A stretch of DNA of 64,000 nt from Proteobacteria bacterium 005FR1 (GCA_026192395.1 WACF01000001.1:1110977-1174976), one strand, 5' to 3'; shown: positions 40,692 to 51,170, counted from the stretch's first letter. Translations and numbers: made by a program. Notes: generated from the sequence alone by a model not told the origin.

Positions 40692-43586
40692 GTGAGTATT
40701 CCCGCGCTGCTGGTCCAAAACACTGGTACCCAATCGGAACAAGATCTCGCCTTTCTCCGAAATCAGGATGCCTTGAAGGCAATCGGTTTCGTTGCAGTGT
40801 CCGAAGCGGATGCGGCCGATTACCTGTGCACGGCCGCGGCCGCCGGCGAGGAGCCCGCTGTCGTTGTGGTTGCGCCGGGCGTCCTGCATATCACCTCGCT
40901 GGTACTGGCAATGCAGAAATGCAACTCCAGCACCCACCTGATCTTTCTGCAAATCGCCGAACAGGTCAGCGATCTGCAGCAGAAGATCGCGACGATACCC
41001 GCTATCGGCTTGCGCTGGTCCGCAGTCTCCTTGAACGAACCCGGGTTCGCCGAGAAGATTCTGCACCTCGCCGAAGCGGCCCGCCAGCGGCAACGACTGC
41101 AACTCACACTGGCCCGGGCCAACCGCCAGATTCGCAGCTTCCGGTCGGAGAGTCGCCAGCAGACTCAGACGACGCTGTCTGATTACTATTTGGCAGCCTT
41201 CCTTGCTCATACCCAGGACGCGATCATTGCAACCGACGCCGAGTTGCGGGTTCGCTACTGGAGCTCCGGGGCCGCAAGGCTGTTCAACCTCGGCGAAGAG
41301 CAGGCCATTGGTCGAATGGCCACGGAACTGCCGTTTTGCACACCGGAAATCGAATACACCCTCGACAGAATCCCCAGGTACGCTGAAACCCTCACCGTGG
41401 AAGCGCGATGCAGCCTGGACCATCGCACCTTGACGGTCGAAAGCGTTTGCTCCGCGGTGCGCGACGAGAACGCCCGCTTCATGGGCGTGACCCTGGTCAT
41501 CCGCGATATCTCTCAACGCCGGCAGAAACTGGAAGCGGAGCGCGCGGCGCAACGTCGGGCAACCCGGCTGGTGGATTCCGAGCGACGCCGTTTGCTGTTC
41601 CTGTTCCAACAGGCACCCGGCTTCATCGCCGTTACCGCTGGATCCAATCACGTATTCGAAGTCGTGAATGACGCCTGGTTGCAGGTCGTGGGCAATCGCT
41701 CGATTCTTGACAAGCCGGCGGCCGAGGCCTTGCCGGAAATGCAGGGGCAGGACTTCCTCGCGCTGCTCGACCAGGTTTACGAGAGCGGCGAGCCGCACGT
41801 GGGTCGGAGCATGGCCATTGCCGTGCGACGTCAGTCGGGTGCGCAGATGGAAACACGTTTTGTGGATTTTGTATTCCAGCCGATTCTTGAGACCGATGGC
41901 AGCATCAGTGGCATTTTCTGTCAGGGCCACGATGTCACTGAGCAGAAACTCGTTCAGGAAAAACTCGCGGCGCACCAGACCCGGCTCGAAGAACTCGTGG
42001 AAAAGCGTACCGCGGAACTGCAAGCCAGCCAGGAAGCACTGCAACGCAGCCAGAAACTGGAAGCCATCGGCCAGCTGACCGGCGGCGTGGCTCATGACTT
42101 CAACAATGTGCTGCAGATCATTTCCGGCAATCTGCAGCTTCTGCAATTGCTAGACGAGGAAGCGGACACGGCTGAGCAGTCTCGGCACTACCTCGCAACG
42201 GCTATCGAGGCCGTCGAGAGGGGCAGCAAACTGTCTTCACAACTGCTGGCTTTTGCCCGCCGTCAGCCGCTGCGACCTGCATCGGTGGATCTCGGCCAGG
42301 TTCTCAAGGGCATGGATGACCTGCTGCGACGGGCGCTGGGCGAAACCGTCGAGATGGAAACCGTGGTGACAGGCGGATTGTGGGCGACCCTGGTGGACCC
42401 TCACCAGCTGGAAAACGTGGTGCTCAATCTCGCCCTCAATGCTCGCGACGCGATGCCAAATGGCGGGAAGCTTACTCTGGAAGCCAGCAATGCACTGCTG
42501 GACGACCACTACGTCATAACCGCCCCCGATGTTCCGCCCGGCCAGTACGTGTTGCTGGCCATTTCCGATACCGGTCACGGCATGACACCCGAAGTGATCG
42601 AGCGTGCTTTCGAACCCTTCTTCACCACCAAGAAAGAAGGCCAGGGAACTGGGCTGGGGTTAAGCATGGCCTACGGCTTCACCAGGCAGAGCGGCGGCCA
42701 TATCCGGATCTACAGCGAGCTGGGTAACGGCACCACCTTCAAGATCTACCTGCCCCGCTCTTTCAAACCCGCCGCGGAACCACTTCGCCAGTTGCGCGGA
42801 CCGGCTCGCGGCGGTACCGAGACCATATTGGTGGTCGAAGACGATCAGGCCGTTCGGGATACTGTGGTGTCCATGCTCGAAGATCTCGACTACACGGTGC
42901 TACAGGCCAGCAGCGGCGAAAGTGCATTGAGCATTCTGGAAAGCGGCGCGACCATCGATCTGCTGTTTACCGACGTGGTGATGCCGGGACCGGTGCTCAG
43001 CACCGAGGTTGCCGCCAGGGCAACAGAGCTTTTCCCGGACATCGCCGTGCTGTTCACATCGGGCTACACCCAGAATGCCATCGTCCATGGCGGGCGCCTG
43101 GACCCGGGCGTGCAGCTGCTCAGCAAGCCTTATCGCCGCGAAGATCTGGCCCGCAAGCTTCGCCGGATGCTGGACGAAAAGGCCGAGGGAAGCAGAACGG
43201 AACGACTCGACACCCCGCCATCGCAAAAGCTTCGAATTCTGGTAGTTGAAGATGAAAGCGACAGCCGGCGTGCACTCTGCAAGCTGCTGGAAGCGCTCGA
43301 TCACCAGCCACGCGGCGCGATCGGAGCGGAAGAGGCAATGAGCCTGCTGCGCGAAAGCAGCTTCGATCTGCTGATCACTGATGTGAACCTGCCAGGCCGC
43401 TCCGGACTGGAGCTGGCGGAGTACGCGAAGAAACTGCAGCCGCACATCGGCATCATCGTCGCGTCCGGAGCTCAGCTATCCGCAGAGCTGGCAATCCAAC
43501 CCCAGCCCGTGTCGCTGTTGAAGCCCTTCGACCTGGCAGGCCTGCAAAACGCATTGGAAAAGGTCGCCAAATCGCGACCTCAGTAG
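40692..43586 (+). CDS. Hybrid sensor histidine kinase with two C-terminal receiver domains
   Basis: 964-aa protein. Order: N-terminal module of unclear type (1-130, resembling a receiver fold), coiled linker, PAS (about 165-275), second PAS-like domain (about 300-415), HisKA with phospho-His468 in GGVAHDFNN, HATPase_c (N584, DTGHG 626-630, GTGLGLSMAYGF 652-663), receiver one with Asp761 in LLFTDVVMPG, receiver two with Asp897 in LLITDVNLPG. No HTH or HPt and no transmembrane segment. Cytoplasmic sensor. GTG start. The cognate output regulator is not adjacent. Confidence 0.93.
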   Translation: MSIPALLVQNTGTQSEQDLAFLRNQDALKAIGFVAVSEADAADYLCTAAAAGEEPAVVVVAPGVLHITSLVLAMQKCNSSTHLIFLQIAEQVSDLQQKIATIPAIGLRWSAVSLNEPGFAEKILHLAEAARQRQRLQLTLARANRQIRSFRSESRQQTQTTLSDYYLAAFLAHTQDAIIATDAELRVRYWSSGAARLFNLGEEQAIGRMATELPFCTPEIEYTLDRIPRYAETLTVEARCSLDHRTLTVESVCSAVRDENARFMGVTLVIRDISQRRQKLEAERAAQRRATRLVDSERRRLLFLFQQAPGFIAVTAGSNHVFEVVNDAWLQVVGNRSILDKPAAEALPEMQGQDFLALLDQVYESGEPHVGRSMAIAVRRQSGAQMETRFVDFVFQPILETDGSISGIFCQGHDVTEQKLVQEKLAAHQTRLEELVEKRTAELQASQEALQRSQKLEAIGQLTGGVAHDFNNVLQIISGNLQLLQLLDEEADTAEQSRHYLATAIEAVERGSKLSSQLLAFARRQPLRPASVDLGQVLKGMDDLLRRALGETVEMETVVTGGLWATLVDPHQLENVVLNLALNARDAMPNGGKLTLEASNALLDDHYVITAPDVPPGQYVLLAISDTGHGMTPEVIERAFEPFFTTKKEGQGTGLGLSMAYGFTRQSGGHIRIYSELGNGTTFKIYLPRSFKPAAEPLRQLRGPARGGTETILVVEDDQAVRDTVVSMLEDLDYTVLQASSGESALSILESGATIDLLFTDVVMPGPVLSTEVAARATELFPDIAVLFTSGYTQNAIVHGGRLDPGVQLLSKPYRREDLARKLRRMLDEKAEGSRTERLDTPPSQKLRILVVEDESDSRRALCKLLEALDHQPRGAIGAEEAMSLLRESSFDLLITDVNLPGRSGLELAEYAKKLQPHIGIIVASGAQLSAELAIQPQPVSLLKPFDLAGLQNALEKVAKSRPQ

Positions 43587-43798
43587 TGAGGGGGTTTCTC
43601 GTCACCGAGATCCTGGGGCTGGCTGCGCTCGTAGCGCAGCTGCTCCATTCTGTCTTCCAGCTCCTTGACCTTGCGGTGGAGCCGGTCAATCAGACCCGAC
43701 TGCTGAACGACCACCTCATCCAGTTTGTGCAGCGCGTCTTCCTGAAACTGCACCTTGGTCTGCAACTCGATGATCTGCTCCAGCAATAGATCGTCCAT
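43580..43798 (-). CDS. slyX: SlyX family protein
   Basis: 72-aa coiled-coil protein of the SlyX family: heptad pattern IIELQTKVQFQEDALHKLDE and VVVQQSGLIDRLHRKVKELED, then a short polar tail. The family has no firm function beyond a link to slyD in E. coli. ATG at 43798 overlaps the TGA of the crotonase gene (TGATG). Its 3' end overlaps the kinase gene tail-to-tail by seven bp. Confidence 0.88.
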   Translation of the reverse strand: MDDLLLEQIIELQTKVQFQEDALHKLDEVVVQQSGLIDRLHRKVKELEDRMEQLRYERSQPQDLGDEKPPHY

Positions 43799-44694
43799 CA
43801 CTTTTTACCTGCTTCATTCTCCCACCAGGGATAGAACGGCGGCATGTCCCTGCTGGCTTTGGAGGTAAACTCAGGCTGACGTTTCTCCAGGAAGCTTCGA
43901 ACCCCTTCCTTGCCATCACCGATGCTGGTGTAAAACATCGCCAGCGAATCCACCTTGTGTGCTTCGACCGGATGCGATTGGGCCGAGTTGCGATAGAGCA
44001 TCTGCCGGGCCAGGGCAATCGCCACCGGTGAGCGGTTCTGAACGATCTTGCGCGCAAGCTTTTGCGCCTCTTCCAGCAACTGGTCGGCGGCAATCACATC
44101 GCGGACCAGACCACCGCGTTTTGCCTCTTCACCGTCGAAGATGTCGGCGGTAAGCACCCATTCCAGCGCCTGGGACATGCCGACAATGCGCGGCAGAAAC
44201 CAGCTCGAACAGGCTTCCGGCACGATCCCGATCTTGCCGAACACGAAACCGATCTTGGCTTTGTCCGACGCCAGACGAATATCCATGGCCAGAGTCATGG
44301 TCGCGCCAATACCCACCGCAGCGCCATTGATCGCGCCGATCACCGGCTTGGTGCAGTTGTAGATCGACAGAGTCACCCGGCCACCAGTATCGCGAACGCC
44401 GCTGACAAAATCCGGATCGTTGAAACGCGTCTCCATATCCTCCAGCGTTGGTCGTTGCGTCTCATCCAGACCAAAGACGTTGCCTTCGGCGGAGAGATCC
44501 ATACCTGCGCAAAAGGCCTTGCCGGCGCCGGTCACTACGATGGCTCCGATATCATCGTTGTCATTGGCCTTTTCAAAGAAATCGATCAGCTCGTGCGCCA
44601 TTTCCACAGTGAAGGAGTTCATTTGGTCGGGGCGATTGAGCGTGAGCGTTGCCACGCCTTCATTGATCTGGCAGTCCAGGGTGTTGTATTGCAT
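43798..44694 (-). CDS. Enoyl-CoA hydratase/isomerase family protein (crotonase)
   Basis: 298-aa crotonase. Oxyanion-hole motifs AIVVTGAGKAFCAGMDLSAE and INGAAVGIGATMTLAMDIRL are clear; the second catalytic acid is in GKIGIVPEACSSWFLPRIVG. The C-terminal extension PPFYPWWE marks a subgroup distinct from FadB-type hydratases. ATG at 44694 follows AGAGGCCCCC; an in-frame upstream region is REP-like repeat DNA and is not coding. Cotranscribed with slyX. Probably acts in acyl-CoA turnover. Confidence 0.9.
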   Translation of the reverse strand: MQYNTLDCQINEGVATLTLNRPDQMNSFTVEMAHELIDFFEKANDNDDIGAIVVTGAGKAFCAGMDLSAEGNVFGLDETQRPTLEDMETRFNDPDFVSGVRDTGGRVTLSIYNCTKPVIGAINGAAVGIGATMTLAMDIRLASDKAKIGFVFGKIGIVPEACSSWFLPRIVGMSQALEWVLTADIFDGEEAKRGGLVRDVIAADQLLEEAQKLARKIVQNRSPVAIALARQMLYRNSAQSHPVEAHKVDSLAMFYTSIGDGKEGVRSFLEKRQPEFTSKASRDMPPFYPWWENEAGKK

Positions 44695-44757
44695 GGGGGC
44701 CTCTGCTTGCTGATGGCTGGGAGGGTCGAAAGTCAGCGCGACATTATAGACATTTGC

Positions 44758-44778
44758 GATGTGAGATGTGAGATGTGA
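44758..44778. repeat. 7-bp tandem repeat, three copies
   Basis: GATGTGA repeated exactly three times, just upstream of the crotonase gene on the minus strand and next to the paired REP-like repeat at 44797. A matching CACATCT pair also sits beside the second REP-like pair (about 51384-51397). Confidence 0.75.
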
Positions 44779-44796
44779 GCCGGGAGATGCGTTGTC

Positions 44797-44873
44797 GTCA
44801 TTCCGGCGAAGGCCGGAATCCAGCGGCGGCACTGCGGTAGCTTCGTATGGATTCCGGCTTTCGCCGGAATGAC
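44797..44873. repeat. Paired REP-like inverted repeat, copy 1
   Basis: Two 26-bp arms in inverted orientation (44797-44822 and 44848-44873), differing at one base, separated by 25 bp. Each arm is itself palindromic around the core ATTCCGGC...GCCGGAAT. This is a common dispersed proteobacterial REP-type sequence. It lies in the 368-bp gap 44695-45062. Confidence 0.85.
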
Positions 44874-44915
44874 GATGTGCTGGCTTCCGACCCCCAGGCC
44901 CGGGGGTGTGCTGCA

Positions 44916-44950
44916 CAAAAAAAGCCCACTGAAACTGAATCCAGCGGGCT
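44916..44950 (-). terminator. Rho-independent terminator of uvrB
   Basis: On the minus strand: AGCCCGCTG, ten-base loop, CAGTGGGCT with one G-U pair, then TTTTTT. Located 113 bp after the uvrB stop. Confidence 0.85.
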
Positions 44951-45062
44951 TCCCGAGGCGTTTGTTGTTCTTGCCCTTTTTCGTGACTGCTTACTTTGTT
45001 GGCGTCAACCCTTTTTCTTTCGGCACAGTATAGGGGAGGAGCATGGGTCGATGCAAAGTCCC

Positions 45063-47072
45063 TTACTTCTCCGCCTGCAGTTTCAATTTCGCAATCTGAT
45101 CGCGAATTTTTGCGGCTTCTTCAAATTCCAGATCCTTCGCACTCTGAAACATCTTCTCTTCCAGTTTGGCGATAGTCTTCCAGACATCCTTGGACGCCAA
45201 TTCGCCTATCTCGTAATCGCTGAAGTGCTCCGCCACCGCCTGTCGTTTGCGCCCTGCGCCCTTCGCGGGACCGTGGGTCGATTCAAGAATATCCCGCACA
45301 CGCTTCTTGATGCCCATCGGAGTGATGTTGTGTTCCTTGTTGTAGGCGATCTGCTTCTCCCGACGGCGTTCGGTTTCCGCAATGGCTCGTTCCATAGAAC
45401 CAGTCATCTTGTCGGCATAAAGAATCGCACGACCCTTCACGTTCCGCGCTGCGCGACCGATAGTCTGAATCAGTGACCTTTCCGCGCGCAAAAACCCTTC
45501 CTTGTCCGCGTCGAAAATCGCCACCAGACTCACCTCCGGCATATCCAGACCTTCCCGCAGCAGGTTGATACCAACGAGAACATCGAACTCGCCCAGACGC
45601 AGATCGCGAATGATCTCCACCCGCTCCACCGTGTCGATGTCCGAGTGCAGATAACGCACTCGTACGCCGTGCTCGTCGAGAAACTCGGTCAGGTTTTCCG
45701 CCATGCGTTTGGTCAGAACCGTAATCAGCACCCGTTCATTGACGGCCACGCACTTGCCGATCTCCGAAAGCACATCGTCCACCTGGCTGCTGGCCGGACG
45801 CACTTCGATGGCGGGGTCGATGAGCCCCGTGGGACGCACCACCTGCTCGACCACCTGCCCGGCGTGCTCCGCCTCATAGGGTCCGGGTGTTGCAGATACA
45901 AAGATCATCTGCGGCGCCAGATTTTCCCACTCGTCGAAACGCAAGGGACGATTGTCGAGCGCCGAAGGAAGGCGAAAGCCGTACTCCACCAGCGTTTCCT
46001 TGCGCGAGCGGTCACCCTTGTACATGCCGCCGATTTGCGGCACCGATACATGGCTTTCGTCGATGACCAGCAAAGAATCGGGAGGCAAGTAGTCGAACAA
46101 CGTGGGTGGCGGCTCGCCACTGTCGCGGCCGGACAGATAGCGCGAATAGTTCTCGATGCCGTTGCAGTAGCCCAGTTCGCGCATCATCTCCATATCGTAG
46201 CGGGTGCGCTGTTCGAGTCGTTGCGCTTCCAGCAGCTTGTTGTTTTCGCGCAGGTATTCCAGCCGCTGCTTCAATTCCTCTTCGATGCGATCGATCGCGC
46301 CGAGTACAGTGTCCCGGGGCGTGACGTAGTGGCTCTTCGGGTAAATCGTATAACGGGCAACTTTTTGCAGCACCTCGCCAGTCAGCGGATCGAACAGGGT
46401 AAGGCCTTCGATTTCGTCATCGAAGAGCGTGATTCGCAGTGCTTCCTGATCGGAATCGGCGGGATAAATGTCGATTACGTCGCCCCGTACCCGATAGGTC
46501 GCACGACGGAAATCCATATCGTTGCGGGTGTACTGCAACTCCGCCAGACGGCGAAGAATCTTGCGCTGATCAATGCGATCCCCGCGAACCAGGTGCAGCA
46601 CCATCTTGAAATAGGAATCGGGGTCGCCCAGACCGTAGATGGCCGACACAGTGGCAACGATCAGACAGTCCTTGCGCTCCATCAATGCCTTGGTGGCGGA
46701 CAGACGCATTTGCTCGATATGCTCGTTGATCGAGGCATCCTTCTCGATGAAGGTATCGGACGAAGGAACGTAGGCCTCGGGCTGGTAGTAGTCGTAATAG
46801 GAAACGAAATACTCCACGGCGTTGTTCGGAAAGAACTCCTTGAACTCACCGTAGAGCTGAGCCGCCAGCGTCTTGTTGGGCGCCATCACCATGGTCGGCC
46901 GCTGGACCTTCTCGACAATGTTGGCGACTGTGAATGTCTTTCCGGAGCCGGTCACCCCCAGCAGAGTCTGGTGAGCCAGGCCCGCCTCGAGACCCTTCAC
47001 CAGAGAATCGATGGCCTTGGGCTGGTCGCCCGCGGGTTTGAAGCGGCTATGTACTTTGAACGGTTTGGGCAT
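45063..47072 (-). CDS. uvrB: Excinuclease ABC subunit B
   Basis: 669-aa UvrB, the damage-verifying helicase-like subunit of nucleotide excision repair. Walker A GVTGSGKT (39-46), the beta-hairpin region [29 protein letters not shown] (DEAD-like), [25 protein letters not shown] and C-terminal UVR motif [12 protein letters not shown]. Length and layout are standard. No LexA-type box was seen in the 40 bp separating it from rlmL, so it may be transcribed with rlmL and not SOS-controlled here. Confidence 0.97.
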   Translation of the reverse strand: MPKPFKVHSRFKPAGDQPKAIDSLVKGLEAGLAHQTLLGVTGSGKTFTVANIVEKVQRPTMVMAPNKTLAAQLYGEFKEFFPNNAVEYFVSYYDYYQPEAYVPSSDTFIEKDASINEHIEQMRLSATKALMERKDCLIVATVSAIYGLGDPDSYFKMVLHLVRGDRIDQRKILRRLAELQYTRNDMDFRRATYRVRGDVIDIYPADSDQEALRITLFDDEIEGLTLFDPLTGEVLQKVARYTIYPKSHYVTPRDTVLGAIDRIEEELKQRLEYLRENNKLLEAQRLEQRTRYDMEMMRELGYCNGIENYSRYLSGRDSGEPPPTLFDYLPPDSLLVIDESHVSVPQIGGMYKGDRSRKETLVEYGFRLPSALDNRPLRFDEWENLAPQMIFVSATPGPYEAEHAGQVVEQVVRPTGLIDPAIEVRPASSQVDDVLSEIGKCVAVNERVLITVLTKRMAENLTEFLDEHGVRVRYLHSDIDTVERVEIIRDLRLGEFDVLVGINLLREGLDMPEVSLVAIFDADKEGFLRAERSLIQTIGRAARNVKGRAILYADKMTGSMERAIAETERRREKQIAYNKEHNITPMGIKKRVRDILESTHGPAKGAGRKRQAVAEHFSDYEIGELASKDVWKTIAKLEEKMFQSAKDLEFEEAAKIRDQIAKLKLQAEK

Positions 47073-47112
47073 TGGGCGTGGCTATTGCTCAGGTAAGGTG
47101 CTCGGGCGGCTC

Positions 47113-49275
47113 TCAGGCAGCAGTAATCAGAAAGCAGCGATGAATGTCCGGGTGACGCTGGAAGTCCCTGTCGATGGTTGCGCGGGTGATGTCCGCAATC
47201 CGAAAGGCGCTCAGTTGTTCCTCATCCATTTTGAAGCGTTTTAGATTGGTGGAGAATACCAGGGTTCCGCCGGGGTTCAGCAGTTCCATGCAGCGCTTGA
47301 TCAGCTTCACGTGGTCCCGCTGCACATCCAGGATTTCCTCCATTCGCTTGGAGTTGGAAAAGCTTGGCGGATCCAGCAGGATCACGTCAAAGGGTTCGCG
47401 ACAGCTGTCCAGCCAGGCGAGACAGTCGGCCTGGACCAGCTCGTGCCACTGGCTGAGCCGGTTCAGCTCGAAGTTCTTCCGCGCCCACTGCAGATAGGTC
47501 CGGGACATATCCACGCTGACGCTACTGCGCGCACCGCCAATCGCGGCCTGTACGGTGGCAGTGGCGGTGTAGCAGAAGAGATTCAGCAAGCGTTTACCCA
47601 GAGCCAGCTCCGCCACCTTCTGCCGTACCAGGCGATGGTCCAGAAAAACGCCGGTATCCAGATAGGCCCAGAGATTCACGAGGTATTTCGCGTTCGCCTC
47701 GTGGACCGTCAGCAGCTTTTCGAACGCATTATCCTGAAGCTTTTCGTACTGCTGTTTGCCCGGATTGCGACGGCGCTGCTTCACGCTGATCTTGTCGCCG
47801 TCCACCTGAAACACGGACGCAACCGCCTGCTGAATCTCCATCAGCCGCGCTTCGGCTTTGCGCGCTTCGACGGTTTTCGGCGGAGCATATTCCTGGATGT
47901 GGACATGATCACCGTAAAGGTCGATCGCAGCTGCGTACTCGGGCAGGTCTGCATCGTAAACACGGTAGCAGTCGATGCTGCGTTTGCGGAATTCTTTTTC
48001 AAGCTGCTTGCGATTTTTCTTTAGGCGATTCGCGACCATTTCCGCGCCGGGCGACAGCTCCGCGGCAGGATCAATTTTTCTTTCGCCCCGGTCGGATACA
48101 AAGTTCTCCTCCCGCACATCGAACAGCAACAATTCGCTCGGTATGCTGCCATTGAACAGCTTGTACTTTTTCTGACTGCGCAGGCCCATCACCTTGCCAA
48201 GCTCCGGGTTACCGGTAAACACACCCGCTTGCCAGCCGACGAAATCGTTCTTCAGAACATCGCCAAGTCGACGATATAAAGGCACCAGCGCCTGATGCTC
48301 ACCAAGGCGCTCTCCATATGGAGGATTGGTCAGCAAAAGGCCCGAATTCAGCTCACCGTGAGTGGGACGCTTGAACTCCTCCAGCCGCTTTCGCAGCACC
48401 CGTACAAACTCGCCCAGTCCAGCCGCTTCGATGTTTCGCTCGGCGGCGCGGATCGCCAGCGGATGCTCGTCGTAGCCGCGGATCTCGGGCAGTCCTCGCG
48501 CCAGCCCTCGCTGGCGGCGCTGCTCGGCTTCAGCTTTCAGCTGCTGCCAGATTGCGGGATCATGCTGGAGCCAGCGTTCAAAGGCGAACTGCGAACGCCA
48601 GATACCGGGCGCGATGTCCGCGGCCATCATTGCCGCTTCGATCAGCAGTGTGCCACTGCCGCACATGGGATCGATAAAGGCGCCGCCCTGTTCGGCCACC
48701 GACAGCCAATTGCTGCGAACCAGCAGTGCTGCGGCGAGGTTTTCCTTCAGGGGCGCGAGCACCGAGTCGGTGCGATAACCGCGCTTGTGCAGACTGGCTC
48801 CCGCAAGGTCGATGCTCACCACAGCCTTCTGCTTGCTCAGGCGCACGTTAACGATAAGATCGGGATTATCCCGCAGCACACTGGGTCGCTGGCCATCCGG
48901 TAGACGCAGGCGATCCACGATGGCGTCCTTCACTTTTTGCGCCGCGAACTGCGAGTTGCGCAGGCCCTCGTTGGTGCCGATGAAATCGATCCACAAGCTA
49001 CCGTCAGCGCGCAGGTGCTGCGACCAGTCGATGGCGTGAACGCCTTCGTAGAGTTCGTCCGCAGAATCGGCGGCGATTTTGTCCAGTGGCAGAAAAGCCT
49101 TGTTGGCCAGCCGCGACCACAGGCAGCACCGATAGGCAAAGGTGAGATCACCCGTGGCGTAGACTCCCGCCACCGTCTGGCGCAGATCACTGCCGCCGAG
49201 GGCGGCCAGTTCATCCTGCAGTATGGATTCCAGTCCTTTCGGGCAGCTGAAAAACAGCGCATGGTGCTGTGACAT
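47113..49275 (-). CDS. rlmL: Bifunctional 23S rRNA methyltransferase RlmKL
   Basis: 720-aa fusion methylating G2445 (RlmL part) and G2069 (RlmK part) of 23S rRNA. A THUMP domain (about 45-155) precedes the RlmL methyltransferase, with NPPY near residue 317, and the RlmK methyltransferase, with DPPSFSNSKRM near 632. The fused form is typical of gammaproteobacteria. ATG at 49275 was chosen over an in-frame TTG three codons earlier. Located 40 bp before uvrB. Confidence 0.95.
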   Translation of the reverse strand: MSQHHALFFSCPKGLESILQDELAALGGSDLRQTVAGVYATGDLTFAYRCCLWSRLANKAFLPLDKIAADSADELYEGVHAIDWSQHLRADGSLWIDFIGTNEGLRNSQFAAQKVKDAIVDRLRLPDGQRPSVLRDNPDLIVNVRLSKQKAVVSIDLAGASLHKRGYRTDSVLAPLKENLAAALLVRSNWLSVAEQGGAFIDPMCGSGTLLIEAAMMAADIAPGIWRSQFAFERWLQHDPAIWQQLKAEAEQRRQRGLARGLPEIRGYDEHPLAIRAAERNIEAAGLGEFVRVLRKRLEEFKRPTHGELNSGLLLTNPPYGERLGEHQALVPLYRRLGDVLKNDFVGWQAGVFTGNPELGKVMGLRSQKKYKLFNGSIPSELLLFDVREENFVSDRGERKIDPAAELSPGAEMVANRLKKNRKQLEKEFRKRSIDCYRVYDADLPEYAAAIDLYGDHVHIQEYAPPKTVEARKAEARLMEIQQAVASVFQVDGDKISVKQRRRNPGKQQYEKLQDNAFEKLLTVHEANAKYLVNLWAYLDTGVFLDHRLVRQKVAELALGKRLLNLFCYTATATVQAAIGGARSSVSVDMSRTYLQWARKNFELNRLSQWHELVQADCLAWLDSCREPFDVILLDPPSFSNSKRMEEILDVQRDHVKLIKRCMELLNPGGTLVFSTNLKRFKMDEEQLSAFRIADITRATIDRDFQRHPDIHRCFLITAA

Positions 49276-49683
49276 TTTGCTCAACCTGTAAAAACGTGCA
49301 AATTCAAGAACTTGTTTACATTATGCCCGGCTGCCATAACGCTTGCGCAGCATATGACTATTAAATCATTCACAAAGCGTTTCGATTTGTGTGTACTGAA
49401 CCTCGGCCCGCGTGTAGCGGCCCTCCTGACGACTGACTCGGGTCTCGATTACTGATCTCGGTCAGTGCCCCTTTTTACATGACTGACTCAGGCATGCAGT
49501 CCTGTGGCGAGTATCTGCGAAATCGTTATGGCAGAAGATGCACATGAGATCACATTTTTCGCCGGAGGTTAGCTGAGAGCTGTTTTGTAACACCGCTTTT
49601 TCCGCACGCTTTCCACGAACTTGTTCCGGAAAACCGTTTTGCGGCGAAAGCAAATCACGTTCACTCTGGGAGGTGCTCCACCT
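49276..49683. other. Divergent intergenic region of rlmL and rmf, no gene seen
   Basis: 408 bp. No reading frame resembles a protein. A CATAAT hexamer lies near 49320 on the minus strand but lacks a matching -35. rmf in other species is growth-phase and ppGpp controlled; no specific site could be assigned by eye. Confidence 0.4.
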
Positions 49684-49902
49684 ATGAAACGCCAAAAACG
49701 CAATCAAGCAGACCGCGCATTCGGAAAAGGCTATCAAGCCGGAGTGATGGGACGCTCCCGCAGCTTATGTCCCTTCGATTTCGGTCCGGCCCGGCACGAA
49801 TGGTTAAACGGCTGGCGTGAAGGGCGCGAAGACCACTGGAATGGATTCAACCGTGCAGCAACGGCACAGAAACTGAGTAACTTCCAACTGAATCCCATGT
49901 AG
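49684..49902 (+). CDS. rmf: Ribosome modulation factor
   Basis: 72-aa RMF, which binds 70S ribosomes in stationary phase and makes inactive 100S dimers. The start KRQKRNQADRAFGKGYQAG and MGRSRSLCPFDFG closely match E. coli RMF, as does WLNGWREGRED. It is about 17 residues longer than the E. coli protein, with an extra polar C-terminal tail as in Pseudomonas-type RMF. GGGAGGTGCTCCACCT precedes the ATG. Next to rlmL and pyrD as in pseudomonads. Confidence 0.95.
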   Translation: MKRQKRNQADRAFGKGYQAGVMGRSRSLCPFDFGPARHEWLNGWREGREDHWNGFNRAATAQKLSNFQLNPM

Positions 49903-49988
49903 ATCACTCAACCAGAGAATTCGAAAAGTAAAATCAATTTCCGACTGTTTCCTGTCTCCTCAACAGGACCGCGCGAAAGCGCACATCC

Positions 49989-50029
49989 ACACCCTAAGGG
50001 TGTACTCGCAAGCCCGCCTCCCGCGGGCT
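49989..50029. terminator. Two hairpins between convergent rmf and pyrD
   Basis: ACACCC-TAA-GGGTGT (49989-50003) and AGCCCGC-CTCCC-GCGGGCT (50011-50029). Both are perfect but lack a T-run, so they are weak terminators or RNA 3'-end stabilisers for either gene. Confidence 0.5.
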
Positions 50030-50075
50030 GGCGTCACGATGAGGGGTGATCATGCCTTCGGCTTGAGACCACAAC

Positions 50076-51116
50076 TCAGACAACGGCGCCTTCCGGGCGG
50101 ACAGCGGACGCAATTGCGTCCGCCGCTTCGGAAATCAGCTTCGGTCCCCGATAGATCAATCCACTGTACAACTGCACCAGTGTCGCCCCAGCTGCGATCT
50201 TCGCCTGCGCATCGGCGCCCGTCATGATTCCACCGACCCCGATGATCGGCAACTTGCCGCCGAGCTCCGCGTGCAACTGCTCGATGACACGAGTGGAAAG
50301 CTCGGTCAGCGGTGCGCCGCTGAGACCGCCCGCTTCTGCCGCATGTCTGTGCCCCGCAACCGCCTCCCGGCTCAGGGTCGTATTGGTGGCGATCACGCCG
50401 TCGATACCCGCCGAGACCAGATTGTTCGCAACCTGCCGCAGTTCATCTTCCGTCATGTCCGGCGCGATCTTCACCGCGATGGGTACATAGCGCCCGTGAG
50501 TCCTGGCGAGTTCGTCCTGTTGAGTTTTGATCATGTCCAGCAGCCGCTGCAGCTGTTCACCGTATTGAAGGGTGCGCAGCCCGGGCGTATTGGGCGAGGA
50601 GATATTGATGGTGATGTAGTCGGCAAAGGCATAGACCTTCTGCAGACCAATGCGGTAGTCGCTTTCCGCATCTTCCACCGGCGTGACGGCATTTTTGCCG
50701 ATGTTGATGCCGAGAATGCCCCGGTAATGGCGCTGCTTCACCCGCTCGACAAGATGATCCACACCTTTGTTGTTGAAGCCCATGCGATTGAGAATCGCCT
50801 GGTGCTCTTCGAGACGGAACAAGCGCGGCTTGGCATTGCCCGCTTGCGGCTTGGGCGTGACCGTGCCGATTTCAACGAAGCCGAATCCGAGCTTGCCCAG
50901 TGCTTCCAGATGATCGCCGTTCTTGTCCAGCCCGGCCGCCAAACCCACCGGATTCGGAAACTCCAGCCCCATGACCTTTACCGGATTGGCCGGCACCGGC
51001 CTGGCGACTAAGCCGCTGAGACCCAGGCCTGAGACAAAGTCGAGAGAACCCAGGGTTAATTGATGAGTTCGCTCAGCGTCGAGCTGAAACAGCAGGGGGC
51101 GTAGAAGAGAATACAT
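50076..51116 (-). CDS. pyrD: Dihydroorotate dehydrogenase (quinone), class 2
   Basis: 346-aa membrane-associated flavoenzyme of pyrimidine synthesis, oxidising dihydroorotate with a quinone. Landmarks: N-terminal membrane-binding helix ([19 protein letters not shown]), [18 protein letters not shown], catalytic Ser174 in [10 protein letters not shown] and IGVGGIMTG for FMN phosphate. ATG at 51116. The REP-like pair and the gdh terminator lie upstream, so it probably has its own promoter. Confidence 0.97.
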   Translation of the reverse strand: MYSLLRPLLFQLDAERTHQLTLGSLDFVSGLGLSGLVARPVPANPVKVMGLEFPNPVGLAAGLDKNGDHLEALGKLGFGFVEIGTVTPKPQAGNAKPRLFRLEEHQAILNRMGFNNKGVDHLVERVKQRHYRGILGINIGKNAVTPVEDAESDYRIGLQKVYAFADYITINISSPNTPGLRTLQYGEQLQRLLDMIKTQQDELARTHGRYVPIAVKIAPDMTEDELRQVANNLVSAGIDGVIATNTTLSREAVAGHRHAAEAGGLSGAPLTELSTRVIEQLHAELGGKLPIIGVGGIMTGADAQAKIAAGATLVQLYSGLIYRGPKLISEAADAIASAVRPEGAVV

Positions 51117-51170
51117 GTGCGCGCGGAAGTGGTTGATTTGGCGGGCGCAGCTTACAGAAAACGGTCGCTA

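Noticed and set aside
40656-42146. 496-codon open frame antisense to the histidine kinase
   Set aside because: Sense strand carries PAS, HisKA and ATPase motifs; the antisense frame has none.
45645-47096. 483-codon open frame antisense to uvrB
   Set aside because: The minus strand is unmistakably uvrB; the plus frame has no RBS or family.
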